Assembly (NCBI GenBank): GCA_041662485.1
Contig: JBAZSJ010000008.1
Coordinates: 62,001 to 126,000 of the forward strand
Direction of reading: 5' to 3'
Length of the DNA stretch: 64,000 nucleotides
Source: Rariglobus sp041662485
Lineage (GTDB): Bacteria > Verrucomicrobiota > Verrucomicrobiia > Opitutales > Opitutaceae
In this document: positions 50,454 to 59,239 of the stretch, piece after piece
Numbering within the stretch: position 1 is the stretch's first letter
Layout of the letters: each line of letters begins with the position of its first letter
Made by a program: the position numbers and the translations under genes
Notes under the pieces: model-generated
What the model saw: only the letters and a program-made list of their open reading frames with translations
Told to the model about the DNA's origin: nothing
Databases searched by the model: none

Positions 50454-51566
50454 CTAGGACGAGACTTCCGCGTCCAGTTCGAGTTCGAAGAGGAGATCGT
50501 CGCGGCAGATGTCGCAGTGGAGGTTGATGCACGGCGGGGTTTCCCAGTCGTGTTCGTCGCACCAGTGTTCGAAGGCGGGCACGAAGTCGGGAGATTTGAA
50601 GTAGGCGATGGCGCGGGTGGTGTCGTTCCAACCGAGTCCGCGTGATTTCAGGATGGCACCGACCACGCTCATGGTGAGCCCGACCTGATGGTGGATGTCG
50701 TTTTTCCAGACCGTGGTGCCGCCGGGCTCGATGCTCGCCGTGCCGGAGATGAGGACGCGGCGCGTTGTGCCCAAGTCGATTTCGACGGCGCGGCTGAAGG
50801 CGCTGCCGTAGGCGGGCGCGGGGCATTGCAAGGGGGAGCCGATCTCGTGCGCGTTGCACCCTGCGTTGATTGGGCGGACGGCGAGGCCCGCGAGGACGAG
50901 CGCGGCGCCGACGGGGTTGGCCGCGGAGATGCCGGTGCTCGCCGGCAGCGAGCCGGTGCGAAAAGCGACGGTGCGGTAGCGGGCGGAACGGGCGCGGTTG
51001 AACTCGTCATACCATTTGAGCAACTCGTGGTTGTAGCACCAGGTGCGAACCAAGTCGCCGAGCGCGAAGCCGGCGGCGTTGAGCGCGCGTTCCAGCGCGT
51101 CGAAGGCCTGGGTCGTTTGCAAACCGGGCTCGGCGGACGTGTCGTCGGGGAGAGCGCCGCCCACCCAGCAAAGTTCCGCGCCGCCGATGGTGTAGCGCGA
51201 CGCCATCACGCGGCCGTTCACGGTGATCGGTTCAACCGGGCCTCCGGCGAGCGCGAAGGCCTGCACGCCGGCGAGCGCGGCGCCGTGGCAGCTCGCGCCT
51301 TCCACCCAGAGCACGGGCCAGGCGGGGGCGCCCAAGGCATCCTGCATGGCCGCTTCAATGAGGCGGCGCGAGGTGATCGAGCCGAAGACCATCAGGCCGA
51401 TGATGCCGGCGTGTTCTTCGCGCAGGCGGGCCGCGAGCCGGTGCAGGGGCTGCGAAGGTTGTTCGCCGGGCAAGGCGGATTCGGTGAAGGTGAGTTCACG
51501 CGCGACGCCGGAAGCGGCGGCTTTTTTGGGCGCTCGAGGCACGGACAGGGCAGGTGCGGAAAGCAT
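50454..51566 (-). CDS. RidA/chorismatase-like protein
   Basis: 370 residues. The C-terminal 240 residues follow the YjgF/RidA trimeric fold: TTQAFDALERALNAAGFALGDLVRTWCYNHELLKWYDEFN, RTGSLPASTGISAANPVGAALVLAGLAVRP and RRVLISGTASIEPGGTTVWKNDIHHQ. With an N-terminal domain of similar fold (LMVFGSITSRRLIEAAMQDAL), the arrangement matches FkbO/Hyg5 chorismatases and uncharacterised relatives. Chorismate hydrolysis would be one possibility; no aromatic-pathway genes adjoin. The start is ATG 51566. A Cys-rich end (PPCINLHCDICRDDLLF) is unusual and could bind metal. Confidence 0.7.
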   Translation of the reverse strand: MLSAPALSVPRAPKKAAASGVARELTFTESALPGEQPSQPLHRLAARLREEHAGIIGLMVFGSITSRRLIEAAMQDALGAPAWPVLWVEGASCHGAALAGVQAFALAGGPVEPITVNGRVMASRYTIGGAELCWVGGALPDDTSAEPGLQTTQAFDALERALNAAGFALGDLVRTWCYNHELLKWYDEFNRARSARYRTVAFRTGSLPASTGISAANPVGAALVLAGLAVRPINAGCNAHEIGSPLQCPAPAYGSAFSRAVEIDLGTTRRVLISGTASIEPGGTTVWKNDIHHQVGLTMSVVGAILKSRGLGWNDTTRAIAYFKSPDFVPAFEHWCDEHDWETPPCINLHCDICRDDLLFELELDAEVSS

Positions 51567-51779
51567 GACGGGGTAGGGGGCTACGCGTGTGCGTAAAATA
51601 GGGATCGGGGAAAGCAATGAACTGACGCCGGAACATACAGAGAGGGTTACGGACGGGGCAGACCTTCCGGCGTGGATCGCGGGATAGAACAAGATCCTAT
51701 CGGCCTGATTAGCGCGGCTTGAATGCGGCACAGAGGTGTAGTCGTCGCGAGGGTTGGGCGTCATGTTGGCAACCACCCC

Positions 51780-53384
51780 ATGCTCCGCCGCCGCCCGCTT
51801 TTGCGCAGTTCGATTTTTACGTCCGTGCTCCTTGTGTGCACGGCGGTCGGTGCCGCGCCAACCGCCCCCGCCCTTGACGGGCGGGGCGCGGATGCGGCGG
51901 TGTTCGAGGCTCCGGGCGAACCGGTGCCGGAGACGGCGCTGGACAAACTTGTGCGGGCGCGTCTGCGGGAGCTGAAGATCACGCCGGCGCCCCTGTGTTC
52001 GGACGCGGTGTTTTTGCGGCGCGCCTATCTGGACGTGACCGGCACGCTGCCGACCGTGGCGGAGGCGCGCGAGTTTCTCGACGACCGCCAGCCCGGCAAA
52101 CGTCAGCGGCTGACAAACCGGCTGCTGGAGCGCCCGGAGTATGCCGCCTATCAGGCCATGCGGTGGAGCGACCTGCTGCGGGTGAAGGCCGAGTTTCCAA
52201 TCAATCTCTGGCCCAACGCCGCGCAGGCCTACCACCGCTGGATCGTGCAGGCGATGCGCGAGAACCGGCCCGCCGACGTGTTTGCGCGCGAACTGCTGAC
52301 GGCCAGCGGCAGCAACTTCCGCAGCGGTCCGCCGAATTTTTACCGCGCGGTGCAAAGCCGCGAGCCCGAGGTGCTGGCGCGGGTGGTGGCGCTGACGTTC
52401 TTTGGCATGCGCTCCGAACTCTGGCCAACCGCGCGGCAGGCGGGACTAGCGGGCTTCTTCACGTCGATCCGCTACAAGCAGACGGGCGAGTGGAAGGAGG
52501 AGATTGTTTTTTTTGATCCGGTCGCTCCGGCCGATCCGGCGCGCCTGCCGGTTTTCCCCGACGGCACGCCCGCGAAGATCGCACCGGGGCAGGATCCGCG
52601 CGAGGTGCTGGCGGACTGGATGCTCCAGTCTAAACACCCGTGGCTCGCCCGCTCGCTCGCCAACCGCGCGTGGGGCTGGCTGCTCGGCCGCGGCATCGTG
52701 AACGAACCCGACGATTTCCGGGCGGACAACCCGCCTTCGAATCCCGCGCTGCTCGCCTATCTCGAACGCGAGTTCATCTCGTCACGCTACGACATGAAGC
52801 AGCTGTTCCGGTTGATTCTGAATTCGCAGACCTACCAGCGGTCGTCGTTGCCGGCGGACGCCGGCCCCGCGGCGGCGGCGAACTTCGCCTTTTATCCCGT
52901 GCGGAGGCTTGAGGCGGAGGTGCTGGCCGACGCGCTCAACCAGATCACCGGAGGCACGGATTCCTACGTGAGCGCGATCCCGGAGCCGTTCACCTTCATC
53001 CCGGCCGACGTCCGGGCGATCGCGTTGCCCGACGGCAGCATCTCGGGGGCTTTTCTGGAAAAGTTCGAACGCTCGTCTCGCGACACCGGCCTCGCCGCCG
53101 AACGGGACAACACCATCAGCGCGGCCCAGCGCATGCATCTCCTCAATTCCAGCCATGTGCTCCGCAAGCTCGAGCAGGGCGGGACGCTTCGCAACCTGCT
53201 GAAACCGGGTCCGCAGGAAGGCGAGCCGGTGGTCAACCGGCTTTACCTCGCCGTGCTCTCGCGCCGCCCGACCTCGGCCGAATGGGCGCGCGCCGGAAAG
53301 CCCGACACCCCGGCCGGCCGCACGGCGATACAGGATCTCGCCTGGGCGCTGATCAACAGCCCGGAGTTTCTTTACCGCCACTGA
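51780..53384 (+). CDS. DUF1549/DUF1553 protein (no cytochrome domain)
   Basis: 534 residues. A signal peptide (LLRSSIFTSVLLVCTAVGA) leads into DUF1549 (LDKLVRARLRELKITPAPLCSDAVFLRRAYLDVTGTLPT) and then DUF1553 (HPWLARSLANRAWGWLLGRGIVNEPDDFRADNPPSNPALLAYLEREF, and NRLYLAVLSRRPTSAEW). In Planctomycetes and Verrucomicrobia the pair is usually preceded by a cytochrome c-like (PSCyt1) domain, which is missing here. The role is unknown but always linked to DUF1501 proteins. The start ATG 51780 fits the signal peptide. The next gene starts 18 bases downstream. Confidence 0.85.
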   Translation: MLRRRPLLRSSIFTSVLLVCTAVGAAPTAPALDGRGADAAVFEAPGEPVPETALDKLVRARLRELKITPAPLCSDAVFLRRAYLDVTGTLPTVAEAREFLDDRQPGKRQRLTNRLLERPEYAAYQAMRWSDLLRVKAEFPINLWPNAAQAYHRWIVQAMRENRPADVFARELLTASGSNFRSGPPNFYRAVQSREPEVLARVVALTFFGMRSELWPTARQAGLAGFFTSIRYKQTGEWKEEIVFFDPVAPADPARLPVFPDGTPAKIAPGQDPREVLADWMLQSKHPWLARSLANRAWGWLLGRGIVNEPDDFRADNPPSNPALLAYLEREFISSRYDMKQLFRLILNSQTYQRSSLPADAGPAAAANFAFYPVRRLEAEVLADALNQITGGTDSYVSAIPEPFTFIPADVRAIALPDGSISGAFLEKFERSSRDTGLAAERDNTISAAQRMHLLNSSHVLRKLEQGGTLRNLLKPGPQEGEPVVNRLYLAVLSRRPTSAEWARAGKPDTPAGRTAIQDLAWALINSPEFLYRH

Positions 53385-53402
53385 CCCCCACCTCTCATTC
53401 CC

Positions 53403-54794
53403 ATGTTTTCATCCTCTGATTTGAACCGTCGTGTGAACATCCCGGGCGCCGGAGGGATGAGCCGTCGCGAGGCGATCCGGCTCGGCCTGGTCGCGGCGGC
53501 GGGAGGTCTGTTGCTGCCGTATATCGGAAGATCCGATACGGTCGTCGCTCCGACCGCGGACGTGCGTCCGCCGCCCTCGCCGCGGGCCAAGGCGGTGATC
53601 CAGGTCTGGTTGTGGGGCGGGCCGGCGCATCTCGACACTTTCGATCCCAAGCCGGAGGCGGGGCCCGACTACTGCGGGCCGTTCACGAAGCCGATCGAGA
53701 CCAACGTGCCGGGCATGCGCATCTGCGAGATGCTGCCGTTGCTGGCGAAGCAGGCGGACAAATACTCGCTGATCCGGAGCCTCACGCACGGCGTCAACGC
53801 GCACGAGACGGCGGCCTACATCGTGCAGACGGGGCATCCGGCCGGCGCTCGCGACGTGTATCCGGGAATCGGCGCGGTGGTCTCGCTTTTCAAGGGCTAT
53901 GGCGCGGGCTACCGCGGCCTGATTCCGCCCTACATCGTGATGAGCCAGCCGCAGGGGCGTTTTTCGGAGTCGGGGTTTCTCGGGCCGCGCTACAAGCCCT
54001 TTGCCACGGGAGGAGATCCGGCGGCGGCGCGTTTTTTGGTGGAGGGCATCGTGTCGCCGAGCCTCACCGAGGAGCGGCTGAAGGAGCGTCGCAGGCTGCT
54101 CGCGGAGACGGACACGTTCGGGCGGGCGCTTCGCGCACATGATCCGGCGGCGTTGAAAACGTTCGACCGCGCCGGAGACGAGGCCTACGAGATGATCCTC
54201 GGGGACGCGGGCAAGGTGTTTGATCTGGCGCAGGAGCCCGACGCCGTCCGCGACCGTTACGGAAGGAACACGCTCGGGCAGGCGTGCCTCGCGGCGCGGC
54301 GTCTGGTCGAGCGCGGCGTGCCCTACGTGACGATCAACGCGAACGGCTGGGACACGCACAAGCAGCACTTCCAGACCATGCGACGCAAGCTGCCCGAACT
54401 GGACCAGGGCGTGAGCGGATTGCTGGAGGATCTTTCGCAACGCGGGTTGCTCGACTCCACCGTCGTGTGGGTGTGCGGGGAATTCAGCCGCACGCCGAAG
54501 GTGCAGAACGAGGCTCCGTGGAACGGCGGCCGCAACCACTACGGAAAGGTCCAGTCGGCTTTGGTTGCGGGAGGCGGTCTGCGCGGCGGGCAGGTCGTGG
54601 GGAGCACCGACGCCAAGGGCGAGAACGCGGTGGAGCGCCCGTTGCATCCGGCGGATCTGCTGGAAACGATCTATGGGCAACTCGGGATCGCGGCCGATGC
54701 GAAGTTGCCTCATCCGGAGGGGCTCGATGTGCGCGTGCTGCCGGGCAAGACGGAGCTGCCGCAGCGAACGGGGGCGATCCGCGAACTGATTTAA
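53403..54794 (+). CDS. DUF1501 secreted protein
   Basis: 463 residues. The N-terminus has a Tat-like RR signal (MSRREAIRLGLVAAAGGLLLPYIG). The sulfatase-like core follows: KAVIQVWLWGGPAHLDTFDPKPEAG, VPGMRICEMLPLLAKQADKYSLIRSLTHG, HETAAYIVQTGH, and TINANGWDTHKQHF. LDSTVVWVCGEFSRTPKVQNEAPWNGGRNHYGKV near the C-terminus keeps the family's metal-site residues. Substrate and reaction are unknown. The gene pairs with the DUF1549/DUF1553 protein in nearly all carriers, and the PPC gene follows by 8 bases, making a three-gene unit. Confidence 0.88.
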   Translation: MFSSSDLNRRVNIPGAGGMSRREAIRLGLVAAAGGLLLPYIGRSDTVVAPTADVRPPPSPRAKAVIQVWLWGGPAHLDTFDPKPEAGPDYCGPFTKPIETNVPGMRICEMLPLLAKQADKYSLIRSLTHGVNAHETAAYIVQTGHPAGARDVYPGIGAVVSLFKGYGAGYRGLIPPYIVMSQPQGRFSESGFLGPRYKPFATGGDPAAARFLVEGIVSPSLTEERLKERRRLLAETDTFGRALRAHDPAALKTFDRAGDEAYEMILGDAGKVFDLAQEPDAVRDRYGRNTLGQACLAARRLVERGVPYVTINANGWDTHKQHFQTMRRKLPELDQGVSGLLEDLSQRGLLDSTVVWVCGEFSRTPKVQNEAPWNGGRNHYGKVQSALVAGGGLRGGQVVGSTDAKGENAVERPLHPADLLETIYGQLGIAADAKLPHPEGLDVRVLPGKTELPQRTGAIRELI

Positions 54795-54802
54795 CCCAAC
54801 CC

Positions 54803-56665
54803 ATGCGTGTTTACCCTTGGATGGTTTCTTTGGCGCTGTCGGTCGCGGGGCCGGCGGCGATGGCTCAGGTGGGCTATGTGTATCCGGCGGGCTGCCAGCA
54901 GGGGGCGACGGTCACGGTCATCCTTGGCGGGCGCGGACTGCTGGACCTGGAGCAGGTGGCGTTTTCCGGCACGGGGCTTTCCGCGCGGATTCTCGGTTAT
55001 GAAAAACCGATGTCGCCCGAAGAACGGATGAAGTTGCAGGACGAACTGGCCGAGTTGAGGAAACCCGGGGCTCCGTCGGCGCCCGAGCGCATCGCGGAGC
55101 TGAGAAAGCGGCTCGACATGGTTCAGCGCAACGCCGTCACGCCCGCGCTTCAGGAAACGGTGACCTTGGAGGTGAGCGCCACGGCGGACGCGCCCATCGG
55201 GGCGCGCGATCTGCGAATTCTTGGCAGGGGAGGTCTGAGTCTGCCGCTGGTATTTATGGTGGGCGACCAGCCGGAGGCGTCTTTTCCGGCGGTGACGGCC
55301 ATCACGCCGCGTCCTCCCGCGGGTTCCGCACGCGCCGTGGCCGCGGAGTCGGCCGGTGTGCTTGCGGTGACGCCGCCGGTGGTGGTCAACGGACAGATTT
55401 TGCCGGGCGAGTCCGACCGTATCCGCTTTGCAGGAAAAAAGGGGCAGCGGCTGATCGTGGCGGTGCATGCGCGCGCCTTGATTCCGTATCTGGCGGACGC
55501 CGTGCCGGGGTGGTTTCAGTCCACCGTGTCGCTGCTGGATGCGCAGGGAAAGGAGCTCTCGTATGCGGACGACTTTCGCTACAAGGCCGATCCGGTGCTG
55601 GCGTATCAGCTGCCGGCGGACGGCGACTACACGCTGGTGGTGAGGGACACGCTTTATCGGGGCAGGGAGGATTTTGTCTACCGGGTGGCGATCGGGGAGC
55701 TGCCGTTTGTTTCGGGGATGTTTCCGCTCGGCGGCGCGCCGGGGAAGGAAATGGATTTTGCCATGAACGGCTGGAATCTGCCCGCGCTGGTGCGTCACGT
55801 GCGGTTGCCGGACGAACGCGGGGTGCATCCGCTCGACCTGCCTCGGTGCGTCGCGGCGACGGGCACGGTCGAGGTCGCCGTGGACGATCTGCCCGAGTGC
55901 GGCGAAACCGCGTCGAACGACACGACCGGCAAGGCGCAGGAAATTTCATCGCCGGCGGTCGTGAACGGACGGATCGAGAAGGCGGGCGACGAGGATTGGT
56001 TTCAATTCAAGGCGGCGGCGGGCGCGCCGCTCGTGGTGGAGGTGGTGGCGCGGCGCCTGCGGTCCCCGCTGGACGGCACGCTGCAGGTTTTCGGGCCCGC
56101 CGGCGGTGCGGTGCTGGCGGCGAACGACGACGACGACGACAAGGCGGACGGGCTTTCGACCCATCATGCGGACCCGAGACTGACCTTCACGCCGTCGGCC
56201 GACGGGATTTACCGGGTGCGGCTGGCCGACGCCCAGCGTCGGGGAGGCATTGACTACGCCTACCGGTTGCGGGTGAGCGCGCCGCGTCCGGACTTCGCGT
56301 TGCGGGTGGTGCCGTCGAGCGTGAACCTGCGCGCGGGCGGGAGCGCGAAGGTGACGGTGTTTGCGCTGCGCCGCGACGGATTTGCGGGCAAGATCGCGCT
56401 GGCGTTGCGCGATTCGCCGGGCGGCTTCCGGCTCGGCGCGGGCGAGATTCCGGCGGGGGCGGACAAGGTGGAGCTCACCCTGAATGCGTCCCGCGAAGTG
56501 CCGGCCGGCGTGGTCGCGTTGGCGATCAAGGGTTCGGCGGAGATCGGCGGAACCGGCGTGAGCCACGGCGCGGTGCCGGCGGACGACCGGATGCAGGCGT
56601 TTTTTTACCGGCATCTGGTGCCGGCGCGGCAATGGCTCGTGTCGGTGCGAAAGGGAGGAAAGTAG
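54803..56665 (+). CDS. Secreted PPC-domain (pre-peptidase C-terminal) protein
   Basis: 620 residues. The signal peptide MRVYPWMVSLALSVAGPAAMA is followed by a family-specific opening, VGYVYPAGCQQGATVTVILGGRGLLDL. PPC modules lie at about 195-300 (VNGQILPGESDRIRFAGKKGQRLIVAVHARAL) and 385-490 (VNGRIEKAGDEDWFQFKAAAGAPLVVEVVARRL). Beta-sandwich PPC modules bind sugars or ions and hold secreted proteins together. A helical insert (MSPEERMKLQDELAELRK) follows the first domain. Co-transcribed third with DUF1501, as in other Verrucomicrobia; function unknown. Confidence 0.82.
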   Translation: MRVYPWMVSLALSVAGPAAMAQVGYVYPAGCQQGATVTVILGGRGLLDLEQVAFSGTGLSARILGYEKPMSPEERMKLQDELAELRKPGAPSAPERIAELRKRLDMVQRNAVTPALQETVTLEVSATADAPIGARDLRILGRGGLSLPLVFMVGDQPEASFPAVTAITPRPPAGSARAVAAESAGVLAVTPPVVVNGQILPGESDRIRFAGKKGQRLIVAVHARALIPYLADAVPGWFQSTVSLLDAQGKELSYADDFRYKADPVLAYQLPADGDYTLVVRDTLYRGREDFVYRVAIGELPFVSGMFPLGGAPGKEMDFAMNGWNLPALVRHVRLPDERGVHPLDLPRCVAATGTVEVAVDDLPECGETASNDTTGKAQEISSPAVVNGRIEKAGDEDWFQFKAAAGAPLVVEVVARRLRSPLDGTLQVFGPAGGAVLAANDDDDDKADGLSTHHADPRLTFTPSADGIYRVRLADAQRRGGIDYAYRLRVSAPRPDFALRVVPSSVNLRAGGSAKVTVFALRRDGFAGKIALALRDSPGGFRLGAGEIPAGADKVELTLNASREVPAGVVALAIKGSAEIGGTGVSHGAVPADDRMQAFFYRHLVPARQWLVSVRKGGK

Positions 56666-56707
56666 GGCGTTTTACTGAGCCTTGCATAATAGAGTGACGA
56701 TTTCCAG

Positions 56708-56784
56708 GTAGGGCGGGACCGCTGGGCCCGCCGCGATTTACCACTGGGCACCGCGCAACGGACGGCCCAGCGGTCCGTCCCTAC
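56708..56784. repeat. REP-pair family F, copy 3
   Basis: A 77-bp element GTAGGGCGGGACCGCTGGGC ... GGCCCAGCGGTCCGTCCCTAC (inverted pair). With the next two repeats it fills most of the 56666-57094 gap, where no gene is seen. Confidence 0.92.
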
Positions 56785-56871
56785 CTGTTACCCTATTACG
56801 CTAGAGTCAGTAAGTTAACATGCCCCGGAGCGTGCTTCAGGGTAGTGGACTGCGGCGGTGCTCTTCTCGGT

Positions 56872-56927
56872 GTAGCGGCGAGCACCAGCGAGCCGACGAA
56901 CCTCCACTCGCTGGCGCTCGCGGCTAC
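56872..56927. repeat. REP-pair family B, copy 4
   Basis: A 56-bp GTAGCGGCGAGCACCAGCGAG...CTGGCGCTCGCGGCTAC element, closest to 33692-33744. Confidence 0.88.
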
Positions 56928-56969
56928 AATTCCAAGCCGAAGCATATTGGCCCCATTGGGAATAAAACT

Positions 56970-57027
56970 GTCGCCGACCCCGGTCAGATGCCATGTCCAA
57001 GGCACCGGGGTCAGCGACCCCGGCTAC
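56970..57027. repeat. REP-pair family D, copy 2
   Basis: A 58-bp relative of 12196-12265: GACCCCGGTC at the left and CCGGGGTCAGCGACCCCGGC with a CTAC end at the right. The left outer end is eroded. Confidence 0.82.
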
Positions 57028-57094
57028 AACCGGGACGGATCATCGGGAAATGGTTCGGGGTTGAGCGCGGCGGGGCGCTTGGCGACAGTGGCGC

Positions 57095-57688
57095 ATGATT
57101 TCGCTTCACGAAGGCAAGGGCTCGCGCCCGAAAAAACCGGCGGCACAGGCGATGGTCCTGGGTCTTTCGGTGGCCGGTTGCACGCCGCGTATCTGGCGGC
57201 AGATGATCGTGAAGGAGTCTATGTGGCTCGCGCGGCTGCACGACTCCATCCAGGTCGCCTTCGACTGGTTCGACTACCAGACGCATGTGTTCACGCTGGA
57301 GGATCTGCGGCTGGGGAATCCGGCGAAGCGCGACGGGCACCTCGTCGAGGACGACCGCGACACCACGCTGGCGGACCTCGACCTCGCGCATCGGGCGGGG
57401 ATGGTTTACGACTATCATTTCGGCGAGGGCTGGCGCGTGGATATCCGCGTCGAGAAACTCGTGCCGGTGCAAAAGGGCATGGTTTATCCTCATTGCGTCG
57501 CCGGCGAGCGGGCGGGCCCGCCGGAGGATTGCGGCGGGATCGAGGCGTATCACGACATGCTCGCCTGCATCAAGGAGCCGGGCACGGAGCTGGGGCGCGA
57601 GTGGCTGGAGTGGCTGGGGCCGCAGTATGACGCCGAGCGGTGCGATGTGGCGGCGATCAACAAGGCGCTGCGGAAATTTGGCAAGTGA
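57095..57688 (+). CDS. Plasmid pRiA4b ORF-3-like family protein
   Basis: 197 residues. The family signature is LGLSVAGCTPRIWRQMIVKESMWLARLHDSIQVAFDWFDYQTHVFTL, then MVYDYHFGEGWRVDIRVEKLVP, GERAGPPEDCGGIEAYHDMLACI, and the terminal KALRKFG. The family is named from an agrobacterial plasmid gene and also rides in IS1096-type elements as a passenger; its molecular role is unknown. No transposase is adjacent, so this copy is chromosomal or a remnant of a mobile element. ATG 57095 precedes a short basic leader. The surrounding repeat density is high. Confidence 0.85.
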   Translation: MISLHEGKGSRPKKPAAQAMVLGLSVAGCTPRIWRQMIVKESMWLARLHDSIQVAFDWFDYQTHVFTLEDLRLGNPAKRDGHLVEDDRDTTLADLDLAHRAGMVYDYHFGEGWRVDIRVEKLVPVQKGMVYPHCVAGERAGPPEDCGGIEAYHDMLACIKEPGTELGREWLEWLGPQYDAERCDVAAINKALRKFGK

Positions 57689-57689
57689 C

Positions 57690-57715
57690 GGAGCGCGAGC
57701 AAGCTCGCGGCCTAC
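57690..57715. repeat. Single REP-like half element
   Basis: GGAGCGCGAGCAAGCTCGCGGCCTAC, a hairpin half related to family C with a CTAC end, directly after the pRiA4b-like gene. Confidence 0.6.
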
Positions 57716-57841
57716 GGGACGGGTAGTTTGGGCGGCGGGGTTGACGTGGCGGCGGAAATGGCGTTCTTGGGGCCTGTTCTTTGTCACGTTCGTGGTCAGC
57801 AGGGAGGAGCGGGCATTCGTGTTTCGCTTCTCCAACTGACC

Positions 57842-58081
57842 ATGAACAAGACCAACCGCACGATCACGGTCGCGCATCCGCTGAGTGTCCTCGGGGCATT
57901 CGTCTTCCGGGCCTTCTCCACGAAGGTCGCAGGCGGGACGGATTCACCGGTCAAGGGCGGTCACGGGGCGTATCGTGAAGCATCGACGGCCGCACAGGCC
58001 GCCCGCCTCTCGCAGGCGTTCGGTCACGGGTGGTCGTCCAACCCGCGCACTTCGGCCTCACGGTTGAAGGTCGCGGCATAA
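57842..58081 (+). CDS. Small basic hypothetical protein with its own terminator
   Basis: 79 residues: MNKTNRTITVAHPLSVLGAF, then VFRAFSTKVAGGTDSPVKGG and an Ala/Ser-rich tail (AQAARLSQAFGHGWSSNPRT). A strong terminator begins 14 bases after the stop, and the frame is complete, which argues for a real gene. No family is recognised. The composition (basic, Ser/Ala-rich) would suit a small nucleoid- or ribosome-associated protein, but this is speculative. Confidence 0.55.
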   Translation: MNKTNRTITVAHPLSVLGAFVFRAFSTKVAGGTDSPVKGGHGAYREASTAAQAARLSQAFGHGWSSNPRTSASRLKVAA

Positions 58082-58095
58082 ACGCAGTAAACAAC

Positions 58096-58132
58096 GCCGC
58101 CCGGGAGCACAGGCTCCCGGGCGGTTTTTCTT
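58096..58132 (+). terminator. Rho-independent terminator
   Basis: CCGCCCGGGAGC and GCTCCCGGGCGG arms around ACAG, followed by TTTTTCTTTT. It is one of the strongest hairpins in the window and ends the small gene at 57842-58081. Confidence 0.93.
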
Positions 58133-58150
58133 TTGGCGGGGATCGTTGTA

Positions 58151-58207
58151 GTAGGCCAGACCGGCGGTCTGAGCCTCTGAAAAAGCCCGACCAGCGGTCG
58201 GGCCTAC
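58151..58207. repeat. REP-pair family G
   Basis: GTAGGCCAGACCGGCGGTCTG ... CGACCAGCGGTCGGGCCTAC; two hairpins, GTAG and CTAC ends, 57 bp. Only copy seen in this window. Confidence 0.85.
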
Positions 58208-58230
58208 ATCAGGCTCAAGTCCAAATCCAA

Positions 58231-59217
58231 CTAGAAGCTGGCGCTGAGGGTCGCGCCCACGCCGGCGTTGGCGGCGTTGTAGGTGTAGAGCTCGCTGGTG
58301 GAGTTGCGCCAGTCGAAGCTGGTGAACACCCGGGCCGAGGCCCAGCGGTTGAAGCTGTAGTTGACGCTGGCGCCGACCGAGCAGGTGGTGTCGCGGCGGC
58401 CCATGCTGACCGGGCCGAATTCCTCGTAGTCGCGGTAGATGGAACGGGTCACGCTGACGTAGGGCCCGAGGGTCCATTTGCCGTGGATGTAGTAGTAGCC
58501 GGCGTTGGCGAAGAAATCATACTTGTCGTTGCGATGCTCGCTGACGGTGGGGGTGCTGGCGGTGCCGGCGTCGGTGAAACAATAATCAACGCCGACGGTC
58601 ATCGAGAGGACCTGGTTGGCGCCGAGGCTCACGAGTTTTTTGAGGGAGAGCGACGGGGTGTTGGAGCGGTAGATGAGGTGGTAGTCGGGCGTGCCGTTGA
58701 GGCGGTAGATGGAGCTGGTGGTGAAGCCCAGGTTGGCCTCCCAGTTTGTCCCGAAGCGGAAGCTCAGGTTGAACGGCATGCTGTAGGAATCGAAGTCGAG
58801 GCTCTTGCGGACGGAGTCGTCGGTGCCGATGCCGTGGTTGTAGCGCTGGTAGGTGAAGCCGAGGGACGGGGTGAGCAGGCCGTTGGCGACCGCCATGGAC
58901 GGGGTTTGGGCGACGATGGAAGCCGTGTTGGCGAGGATCATGGCCTCGACCGGGTCGCTGGCCGTGAGATAGACGTTGGTGGTGTAATACACCTGGGCGT
59001 CGTAGGCCACGGTGAACTTGACGGGGAAGTCGCGGCGCTGGGCGACGCGCTGGGTGCCGGCGTCCTGGTCGCCGCCCTGCGCGGCGGCGGGGCCGTTGGT
59101 GGAGTTGGGGGCCGCCGGGGCCTGGGGCAGCGCGGCGCGGTCAATGATGGATTCGTTGGTCTGGGCGTGGACGGAACAGGCCACGAGCAGCAGGGCGGGC
59201 AAGAGGATGCGTTTCAT
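58231..59217 (-). CDS. Outer-membrane beta-barrel protein
   Basis: 328 residues. The signal peptide MKRILLPALLLVACSVHA is followed by a polar Ala/Pro/Gln stretch and a string of amphipathic beta strands: KFTVAYDAQVYYTTNVYLTA, FTYQRYNHGIG, FNLSFRFGTNWEANLGFTTSSIYR, YDFFANAGYYYIHGKWTLGPYVSVTRS and VGASVNYSFNRWASARVFTSFDW. It ends in Phe, the outer-membrane insertion signal. It resembles uncharacterised barrel proteins encoded beside FecR-domain genes. The start is ATG 59217, 22 bases after the FecR gene, in one operon. Confidence 0.8.
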   Translation of the reverse strand: MKRILLPALLLVACSVHAQTNESIIDRAALPQAPAAPNSTNGPAAAQGGDQDAGTQRVAQRRDFPVKFTVAYDAQVYYTTNVYLTASDPVEAMILANTASIVAQTPSMAVANGLLTPSLGFTYQRYNHGIGTDDSVRKSLDFDSYSMPFNLSFRFGTNWEANLGFTTSSIYRLNGTPDYHLIYRSNTPSLSLKKLVSLGANQVLSMTVGVDYCFTDAGTASTPTVSEHRNDKYDFFANAGYYYIHGKWTLGPYVSVTRSIYRDYEEFGPVSMGRRDTTCSVGASVNYSFNRWASARVFTSFDWRNSTSELYTYNAANAGVGATLSASF

Positions 59218-59239
59218 GCGGTCGGTCGTGAGGGGATTG

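Noticed and set aside
57095..57688. Mobile element carrying the pRiA4b-like gene
   Set aside because: No transposase, terminal repeats or target duplications found around it; kept as a chromosomal gene.
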